Of a stretch of DNA of 40,413 bases, positions 35,224 through 40,413 are shown one piece after another (the first letter of the stretch is position 1; each line of letters starts with the position of its first letter). Source of the stretch: Cyanobium sp. C1_MAG_00004. Lineage in GTDB: Bacteria; Cyanobacteriota; Cyanobacteriia; PCC-6307; Cyanobiaceae. A program made the translations under genes and the position numbers. The stretch spans positions 1-40,413 of the forward strand of contig JAIXOF010000101.1 in the NCBI GenBank assembly GCA_027486935.1. Reading direction: 5' to 3'. Under the pieces are notes generated by a model. That model saw nothing but the letters and a program-made list of their open reading frames with translations, did no database searches and was not told where the DNA came from.

Positions 35224-35257
35224 TCAACGGGTCCTGATCAACGGACCTGATCAGCGG
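35219..35257. repeat. Three tandem CCTGATCAACGG-like repeats at the cbbX-dnaA junction
   Basis: CCTGATCAACGG occurs at 35219-35230 and 35233-35244, and once with one change (CCTGATCAGCGG) at 35246-35257, period 13-14 bp. The first overlaps the cbbX stop, the third the dnaA 3' end. The same stretch can form GGTCC (35230-35234) with GGACC (35243-35247), a weak bidirectional hairpin between convergent genes. Each unit contains TGATCA, itself a palindrome. Confidence 0.6.
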
Positions 35258-36654
35258 CGTCTGCGGCTGTCGATCTGCAGCAGATCACGCACCTGTTGCA
35301 CCTGCCGCGCCAGGGCCGGATCACTGCTGACCTTCTTGTCGATCTGATCGACCGCATACATCACGGTCGAGTGATCTTTGCCGCCGAACACCTCGCCGAT
35401 GCGGGGCAGCGACAGATCGGTGCACTGCCGCATCAGAAACATGCCCACCTGGCGTGCCTGTGAGACGTTGCGTTTGCGACTGGCGCTGCGCATCTCGTCG
35501 GGGCTGACGCTGAACACTTCGGCCACCTTGGTGAGAACCTGGTCCGGGGTGACATCGACATCGCCGCTCACCGGATCGAGCATCGGCGCCACCGATTCGA
35601 CCGTCATCGGCAGACCGGTGATCGAGACAAAGGCGACCGCTCGGGTGAGAGCGCCCTCGAGCTCGCGAATGTTGGAGGTGAACCGGCCGGCGATGAACTG
35701 GATCAGCTCACGCGGCAGGCTCATCTGCTCCTGTTCGGCCTTCTTGTGCAGGATCGCCATGCGGGTTTCCAGGTCGGGGGCCTGGATGTCGGCGATCAGG
35801 CCCATCGAAAAGCGGGAGATCAACCGCTCCTGCAGCCTTGGGATCTGGTTCGGCGGCCTGTCGCTGGCGATCACGATCTGACGGCCGGCTTCGTGCAGGG
35901 CGTTGAAGGTGTGGAAAAACTCCTCCTGGGTGTATTCCTTGCCTTCAATGAACTGAATGTCATCGACCAGAATCAGGTCGGCGGCCCGGTAGCGATCGCG
36001 AAAGGCCTGCATGCCGTCCTTGCGGATCGCCTGAATCAGGTCATTGGTGAAGGTCTCGGTGCTGACATAAAAGACCCGGGCGTCTGGGTCGATCTCGAGC
36101 CGGTAGTGACCGATCGCCTGCATCAGGTGGGTCTTGCCCAGGCCCACTCCGCCGCACAGAAACAACGGGTTGAATTCGCGGCCAGGAGCTTCGGCCACCG
36201 CCAGGGAGGCCGCGTGGGCCATGCGGCTGTTGGGCCCCACCACAAAGCGGTTGAACACGTATCGGGGGTTCAGGCCGGCGCTCAGGCGGCTGGGCATGTC
36301 GCCTAGGGGCTGGGCTGCTGCGGCCGGCCTCTGGGGCTCCTGACCCCGATCCCGTTCACCGGCCGCGGTCGAAGGAGCCCCGGCCCCGGCATCCACCTGG
36401 GCATGGCCGTTGGCGGCCTGAACGACCACCGCCACCGGTTGCCCCGCGATGGCACTGGCGGCGGTGGAAATCGCCGTCAGGTAGTTCTTGCGCAACCAGC
36501 CACAGGCAAAGCTGTTGGGAGCCTCGAGCTCCAGACGCCCCTGGTCGTAGCCGGTGCAGCGGGCCGGGCGGATCCAGGTCTCAAAGGTCGGCTTGCTGAG
36601 GCTGGCCTGGAGATCCTGTTGAACCTGGTGCCACAGCTGTTCACCCTGCTGCAC
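35251..36654 (-). CDS. dnaA: Chromosomal replication initiator DnaA
   Basis: AAA+ initiator that melts oriC. The N-terminal domain I has [14 protein letters not shown], then a disordered linker, Walker [10 protein letters not shown], Walker [10 protein letters not shown] and sensor [10 protein letters not shown]. The DNA-binding domain IV ends with the signature [15 protein letters not shown]. No ATG is available. The frame begins at TTG 36666, directly behind an in-frame TGA, or at GTG 36654 (467 residues). GTG is preferred because a -10-like TATATT lies at 36684-36679, putting transcription start almost at the TTG. Neither has a Shine-Dalgarno. Convergent with cbbX; divergent from htrA. Confidence 0.93.
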   Translation of the reverse strand: MQQGEQLWHQVQQDLQASLSKPTFETWIRPARCTGYDQGRLELEAPNSFACGWLRKNYLTAISTAASAIAGQPVAVVVQAANGHAQVDAGAGAPSTAAGERDRGQEPQRPAAAAQPLGDMPSRLSAGLNPRYVFNRFVVGPNSRMAHAASLAVAEAPGREFNPLFLCGGVGLGKTHLMQAIGHYRLEIDPDARVFYVSTETFTNDLIQAIRKDGMQAFRDRYRAADLILVDDIQFIEGKEYTQEEFFHTFNALHEAGRQIVIASDRPPNQIPRLQERLISRFSMGLIADIQAPDLETRMAILHKKAEQEQMSLPRELIQFIAGRFTSNIRELEGALTRAVAFVSITGLPMTVESVAPMLDPVSGDVDVTPDQVLTKVAEVFSVSPDEMRSASRKRNVSQARQVGMFLMRQCTDLSLPRIGEVFGGKDHSTVMYAVDQIDKKVSSDPALARQVQQVRDLLQIDSRRRR

Positions 36655-36678
36655 CGACGGCCACAATCACGACAGCCG

Positions 36679-36684
36679 AATATA
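36679..36684 (-). promoter_or_regulatory. -10-like element upstream of dnaA
   Basis: TATATT on the minus strand, in the 47-60 bp space between dnaA and htrA. No good -35 is seen 17 bp upstream. If used, transcription would begin near 36672-36670, about 16-18 nt before GTG 36654. Confidence 0.35.
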
Positions 36685-36713
36685 CGCAGCTCGGCCCTGC
36701 CGTTCCGTCATCC

Positions 36714-37865
36714 ATGACACGCTCTGCCTCGAAGTCTTCAGCAAGGCGCCTGGTGCCGTTGCTGGCCACTGGATTGGCCACCGGTCTGGCCCTGTCCGGA
36801 TGCGGCGGTCGCCTGCCGGGTCTGCCCGGTGGTGGCTGGCGTCAGGAACCCGCTGCGATCAGCGATGCTCCTGCCACGCCGCCCCTGCAGCCCGGCAGCA
36901 ATGTGATCGTCGATGCGGTGTCGCGGGTGGGTCCCGCGGTGGTGCGGATCGACACGGTCAAGCGCACGATCAATCCCCTGGGCGGCCTGTTTGGCCAGGG
37001 GCCCTCGATCCAGCAGCAGCAGGGCCAGGGCTCGGGCTTCATCACCCGCTCGGATGGGGTTGTTCTGACCAACGCCCACGTGGTCGAAGGGGCCAATGAG
37101 GTGAGTGTCACCCTGCCCGACGGCCGCAGCTTTAGCGGCAAGGTGCTGGGCAGCGATCCCCTCACCGACGTGGCCGTGGTCAAGCTGGTGGCCAGCCGTT
37201 TGCCGGTGGCGCCGTTGGGCGATTCGAGCAAGCTGCGTCCAGGCGAATGGGCGATCGCGATCGGCAACCCGCTCGGTCTCGACAACACCGTGACCGCCGG
37301 CATCATCAGCGCCATCCAGCGCACCAATGCCCTCGGCGAGGGGCAAAGGGTGCCCTACATCCAGACCGATGCCGCCGTGAACCCAGGCAACAGCGGCGGC
37401 CCGCTGATCAACGACCGGGGCCAGGTGATCGGCATCAACACCGCGATTCGCCAGGCTCCGGGCGCCGGACTCAGCTTTGCCGTGCCGATCAATGTGGCCC
37501 GCCAGATCGCGGCCCAGATCCTGGCCCGCGGCTATGCCAGCCATCCGTACATCGGTGTGCGGCTGCAGAGCCTCACGCCCCAGCTGGCCCGCGAGATCAA
37601 CGCCTCCACCAGCGAATGCCGTCTGCCCGAGGTCAACGGCGTCGTCGTGGTCGATGTGATGGCCGGCAGTCCGGCAGCCAAAGGTGGCCTCAAAAGCTGC
37701 GACCTGATCGAAGAGGTGGCCGGCCGAGCGGTGCGCAATCCCTCTGAAGTGCAGCTGGGCGTCGATGGGGCCCGGGTGGATGAACCCTTGGCGTTGCGGG
37801 TGCGCCGCGGCGATCAGCGCCTCACCCTGAACCTCCGGCCGGCCGAGCTGCCGCGTCAGGGCTGA
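36714..37865 (+). CDS. HtrA/Deg-family serine protease, predicted lipoprotein
   Basis: Periplasmic quality-control protease, 383 residues. The N-terminus has a basic start, a hydrophobic run and the lipobox LSGC with Cys30, so a lipid-anchored protein is likely. The trypsin-like domain has the triad H122 (TNAHVV), D152 (LTDVAVV) and S227 (GNSGGP). One PDZ domain follows at about 280-370, as in cyanobacterial HhoA/HhoB/HtrA. It starts at ATG 36714. Whether it corresponds to HtrA, HhoA or HhoB cannot be told by eye. Confidence 0.9.
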   Translation: MTRSASKSSARRLVPLLATGLATGLALSGCGGRLPGLPGGGWRQEPAAISDAPATPPLQPGSNVIVDAVSRVGPAVVRIDTVKRTINPLGGLFGQGPSIQQQQGQGSGFITRSDGVVLTNAHVVEGANEVSVTLPDGRSFSGKVLGSDPLTDVAVVKLVASRLPVAPLGDSSKLRPGEWAIAIGNPLGLDNTVTAGIISAIQRTNALGEGQRVPYIQTDAAVNPGNSGGPLINDRGQVIGINTAIRQAPGAGLSFAVPINVARQIAAQILARGYASHPYIGVRLQSLTPQLAREINASTSECRLPEVNGVVVVDVMAGSPAAKGGLKSCDLIEEVAGRAVRNPSEVQLGVDGARVDEPLALRVRRGDQRLTLNLRPAELPRQG

Positions 37866-37870
37866 GCCGG

Positions 37871-38488
37871 GTGCCCGCTCAGCCGCGGCTGTTGATCCTG
37901 ATGGCCCGCGCCCCGGCCCCCCTGCGCTGCAAGAGCCGGCTGGCGCGGGGGGGGCTGGGGCCGCGCCGCGCTGCCACGGTGCAGAGCCGGTTGCTGGCCC
38001 ACACCCAGCTCGTGCTGGATCAGGCGGCAGCCCAGCAGGGCGCCCGCAGTCGCCTGGCCCTGGCCGGGGCCGGCGCCCGCTGCGGCCGCCGGCTGTTGGC
38101 TGGGGCCACCCACCCCGAGCTGGTTCTGCAGGGCGGCGGCGGTCTGGGGTTGCGCATGCAGCGCCAGTTCGCCCTGGGATTTGCCCAGGGATACCGGGCG
38201 ATTGTCCTGGTCGGCAGTGACCTGCCCCGGCTGGCAGCAGCCGATCTGCAGCAGGCGTTTGCGGCCCTGCAAAGGGAGCCGCTGGTGCTGGGCCCTGCCG
38301 ACGATGGCGGCTACTGGCTGATCGGTCTGCAACGACCGGCTGCGGCCCTGTTCGCGGGCATCGACTGGGGCGGCCCGCACGTGCTGGCCCAGACCCTGGC
38401 CCAGGCCAGGCGCTTGGCCCTGCCGTTCAGCCTGCTGGACCACCAGGCCGACCTGGACCGTGCCTGCGACCTGGTGCCCTGGCGATGA
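37871..38488 (+). CDS. DUF2064 / TIGR04282-type glycosyltransferase-like protein
   Basis: 205 residues, a small nucleotide-diphospho-sugar-transferase fold related to CofC/MobA. ILMARAPAPLRCKSRLA is the nucleotide-binding start; IVLVGSDLPRLAAADLQQAF and LGPADDGGYWLIGL are family hallmarks. Paired with the next gene it matches the TIGR04282/TIGR04283 duo, annotated in databases as arsenosugar-biosynthesis glycosyltransferases. That role is not established for every member. GTG 37871 lies 5 bp after htrA. Its stop overlaps the next start (ATGA). Confidence 0.78.
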   Translation: MPAQPRLLILMARAPAPLRCKSRLARGGLGPRRAATVQSRLLAHTQLVLDQAAAQQGARSRLALAGAGARCGRRLLAGATHPELVLQGGGGLGLRMQRQFALGFAQGYRAIVLVGSDLPRLAAADLQQAFAALQREPLVLGPADDGGYWLIGLQRPAAALFAGIDWGGPHVLAQTLAQARRLALPFSLLDHQADLDRACDLVPWR

Positions 38489-39231
38489 TTTCGGTCGTGA
38501 TTCCGGCGCTCGACGAAGCCGGCCGTCTGCCCCTGTTGCTGGCCGATCTGGCCGCCGATGGCGGCCTGATTGCCGAGGTGATCGTGGTGGATGGCGGCAG
38601 TGCCGATGCCACTGGCCAGGTGGCGCGCCTGGCGGGTGCCCGGGTGTTGTCGGCCCCGCCAGGTCGGGGGGCCCAGTTGGTCGCCGGCATCGCCCAGGCC
38701 AGCTCGCCCTGGCTGTGGCTGCTGCATGCCGACGCCCGCCTACCCCGCGACTGGCACTGCCGGCTCCAGCCGCTGCTGGTCGCTGCCAAAGCCGATCCTC
38801 AAGCGTTGCGGGCGTGGTACGGACGGCTGCGGGTGCAGCTGCCCGGCCCCCACTACCGCCTGCTGGAGTGGACCGTCAGCCTGCGCAGCCGCTGCTGGCA
38901 GCGGCCCTACGGGGACCAGAGCCTGCTGCTGACGCGATGGTGCCATGACCAGGTGGGCGGCATCCGACCGCTGCCGTTGATGGAAGACCTCGAGTTCGCC
39001 CAGCGCCTGGCCCGGTGCGGCCGGTTCGAGAGTCTGGGCCTGCCGGTGCAGGTCGATGGTCGCCGGTGGCGGCGGCTCGGATTTCTGGGCACGCTCTGGG
39101 CCAATGCGGCCCTGCGGCGGGCCTGGCGCAGGGGGGTCTCAGTCCAGGAGCTTCACCGTAAGTATCACGGTGCGTACCAGAACGCGCAGCGTCGCCCCTG
39201 GGGTTCCAGCTCCCAGCCCTGGCCTGAATAG
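38485..39231 (+). CDS. GT2-family glycosyltransferase (TIGR04283 type)
   Basis: 248 residues with a GT-A fold: ISVVIPALDEAGRLPLLLAD, IVVDGGSADAT and LHADARLP, the DAD-like metal site. GDQSLLLTR and LPLMEDLEFAQRLAR follow. The family is the usual partner of DUF2064 proteins. It starts at ATG 38485, overlapping the previous gene. The 3' 67 bp overlap the convergent GNAT gene, so one of the two stop-proximal regions may be less conserved. The sugar donor and acceptor are unknown. Confidence 0.78.
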   Translation: MISVVIPALDEAGRLPLLLADLAADGGLIAEVIVVDGGSADATGQVARLAGARVLSAPPGRGAQLVAGIAQASSPWLWLLHADARLPRDWHCRLQPLLVAAKADPQALRAWYGRLRVQLPGPHYRLLEWTVSLRSRCWQRPYGDQSLLLTRWCHDQVGGIRPLPLMEDLEFAQRLARCGRFESLGLPVQVDGRRWRRLGFLGTLWANAALRRAWRRGVSVQELHRKYHGAYQNAQRRPWGSSSQPWPE

Positions 39232-39695
39232 AAACCCACCACCTCGGGATCGGCGAACAGGCTCACCCGTTGCACCTGCTGCCGTTGCAGCTGGGCCAGC
39301 ACGTAGGCCATCAGTTGTTTGCCCAGGCCCGCGCCCTGGTACAGGGGATGGACAGCCACATCCCAGACGGTCGCATCGATCACCCCGTCACCGGTGCAGC
39401 GGGCAAAGCCCACCAGCTTGGGAACCCGCGGATCGTGGCGCCAGATCCCGACGCGCAACAGGCTGTTCTGCAGCGCCCGCCTGACCCGGCGCAACGGCCT
39501 TCGGCTCCAGCCCACCGCATCACAGAGCTGCTCGAGTTCGATCAGGTCGATCTCGCGCTCGCGGCTCAGGACCAGGGTCAAACGGTCAGACGGGATGGTG
39601 CAAAGCTGATGCGCCGGCCCGTAGAGATCATTGAGCAGCTCTGACACGGGGAGGGGACCGGCGGCAGTGAAGGAGACAAGCCGATCCTCTCCCAT
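39165..39695 (-). CDS. GNAT-family N-acetyltransferase
   Basis: 176 residues. The GNAT core is at about 105-170: LVGFARCTGDGVIDATVWDV, then VHPLYQGAGLGKQLMAYVL with the acetyl-CoA pyrophosphate loop QGAGLGK, and VGFYSGQGWELEP. The N-terminal 80 residues are specific. Similar cyanobacterial and plastid proteins acetylate lysines or arylalkylamines; the substrate cannot be told here. ATG 39695 overlaps the divergent hydrolase ATG in the four bases CATG, so at least one start may differ. A later start is possible. Confidence 0.75.
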   Translation of the reverse strand: MGEDRLVSFTAAGPLPVSELLNDLYGPAHQLCTIPSDRLTLVLSREREIDLIELEQLCDAVGWSRRPLRRVRRALQNSLLRVGIWRHDPRVPKLVGFARCTGDGVIDATVWDVAVHPLYQGAGLGKQLMAYVLAQLQRQQVQRVSLFADPEVVGFYSGQGWELEPQGRRCAFWYAP

Positions 39696-40413
39696 GCTGG
39701 TCGCTGTGCACGGCTGGCTGCTGTCGGGGCGGCTGTGGGATCCCTTGCTCGACCATTGGCAGGGGCGCTGGAGCTGCTGGTGTCCCGACCTGCCTGGCTT
39801 TGGCGGCAGCAGCCGCCCACCCGGCCTGCAGCCCAGCCTGGCCAGCTACGGCCGCTGGCTGGCGGCGGCGGTGCAGCAGCAGGCTGCCGGGGCCCCCGTG
39901 GTGTTGATCGGCCATTCGCTGGGGGGCAGCATCGCCCTGCACGCGGCTGCGCTGCTGGGCCCCCAGTTGCAGGGTCTGGTGCAGGTGGCGGTTGGTGGGG
40001 GCATCTACCAGCCCCGCCCCTTTGTCGCGGTACGCCGTGGTGGTGCCGCCTTTTTGCGCTGGCGCCCAGGGTGGTTGGCCCAGGTGCCTGCGGCCGCCCC
40101 CCTGGCCAACCCGCTGCGGGCCGACCTGCATGCCGCCCGCGGCCTGCTGGCCTGCAGCATGCGCCGACAGGCCGTGCAGCAGCTGCCCCAGCTTGTGCAC
40201 CGGCTCAACGTGCCGAGCCTGTGGATCGCTGGCAGCAACGACCGGGTGATGGAGCCCCGTTACGTTCGCCATCTGGCCAGCTACGCACCCGACCATGACC
40301 TGGTGGAGCTGGCCGGGGCCGGCCATCTGCCGATGCGTCAGATGCCCGCCCATCTGGCCGCGGCCATCGAAGGCTGGTTGGTTCAGAGGCTGGCCGGTTC
40401 CCGCTCTTGCAGC
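39694..40413 (+). CDS. Alpha/beta hydrolase, cut by the window end
   Basis: 240 codons without a stop; the 3' end lies outside. It opens LVAVHGWLLSGRLWDPLLDH (oxyanion HGW), with the nucleophile elbow GHSLGG, the later acid segment IAGSNDRVMEPRY and the histidine in GAGHLPM. So the triad Ser-Asp-His is complete. It may be an esterase, or a BioH-like or other lipase-type enzyme; no substrate can be inferred. The start is shared with the GNAT gene at CATG; a weak AAGGAG lies at 39670-39675, too far for good spacing. Confidence 0.72.
   Translation, partial: MLVAVHGWLLSGRLWDPLLDHWQGRWSCWCPDLPGFGGSSRPPGLQPSLASYGRWLAAAVQQQAAGAPVVLIGHSLGGSIALHAAALLGPQLQGLVQVAVGGGIYQPRPFVAVRRGGAAFLRWRPGWLAQVPAAAPLANPLRADLHAARGLLACSMRRQAVQQLPQLVHRLNVPSLWIAGSNDRVMEPRYVRHLASYAPDHDLVELAGAGHLPMRQMPAHLAAAIEGWLVQRLAGSRSCS

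Noticed and set aside
36667-36713. Replication origin next to dnaA
   Set aside because: No cluster of DnaA boxes (TTATCCACA-like) is visible in the short dnaA-htrA gap or at the dnaA 3' end.
5896-37258. HIP1-like octamers GCGATCGC (5896-5903, 35992-35999, 37251-37258)
   Set aside because: Only three were noticed, about what chance predicts for 40 kb of DNA at this GC; not an enriched HIP1 genome on this evidence.

Overview
The window is GC-rich cyanobacterial chromosome carrying an alpha-carboxysome (cso) operon with form IA RuBisCO. This points to an alpha-cyanobacterium of the Cyanobium / picocyanobacterial Synechococcus group. Three features favour a euryhaline, coastal or freshwater Cyanobium-like strain over an open-ocean one: two complete NDH-1 CO2-uptake modules, an sbtA-sbtB bicarbonate transporter pair, and the high GC. 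This is inferred from gene content, not from a phylogenetic marker search.

Layout. (1) 1-3356: a decayed Crp/Fnr-family regulator remnant, then a divergent sulfate transporter locus (cysA on -, cysT-cysW on +). (2) 3405-12256: ion transport and housekeeping. It holds a Ca2+-type P-ATPase, a CPA2-type cation/proton antiporter, a KimA-like K+ transporter, a GAP-family membrane protein, bioA and a GH24 lysozyme-like protein. (3) 12309-17416 (-): ndhF3-ndhD3-cupA-cupS, the NDH-1_3 CO2-uptake module, recognised because the last gene is a fasciclin-fold protein as CupS is. (4) 17621-21062: an unrecognised small protein, csoS1D, rdgB, and sbtA-sbtB. (5) 21272-35223 (+): the carboxysome operon csoS1A-rbcL-rbcS-csoS2-csoS3-csoS4A-csoS4B-csoS1E-ferritin-like, running directly into ndhF4-ndhD4-cupB (NDH-1_4 module), an acRAF-like pterin-dehydratase-fold protein and cbbX. 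(6) 35251-40413: dnaA (-), an HtrA lipoprotein protease, a pair of DUF2064/GT2 glycosyltransferase-like genes, a GNAT acetyltransferase (-), and an alpha/beta hydrolase cut by the window end.

How it works together. Positions 12.3-35.2 kb form one CO2-concentrating superlocus. SbtA imports HCO3- under control of the PII-like SbtB. The two NDH-1 modules hydrate CO2 to HCO3- at the thylakoid, using electron and proton flow. HCO3- then enters the carboxysome shell (CsoS1A/E hexamers, CsoS1D trimers, CsoS4 pentamers). Inside, CsoS3 converts it back to CO2 for the RuBisCO that CsoS2 scaffolds. acRAF and CbbX assist RuBisCO assembly and reactivation. The most unusual non-coding signal is a pair of perfect 9-bp hairpins between rbcS and csoS2, at the step where very abundant RuBisCO message meets less abundant scaffold message. 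No tRNA, rRNA, CRISPR array or insertion sequence was recognised.
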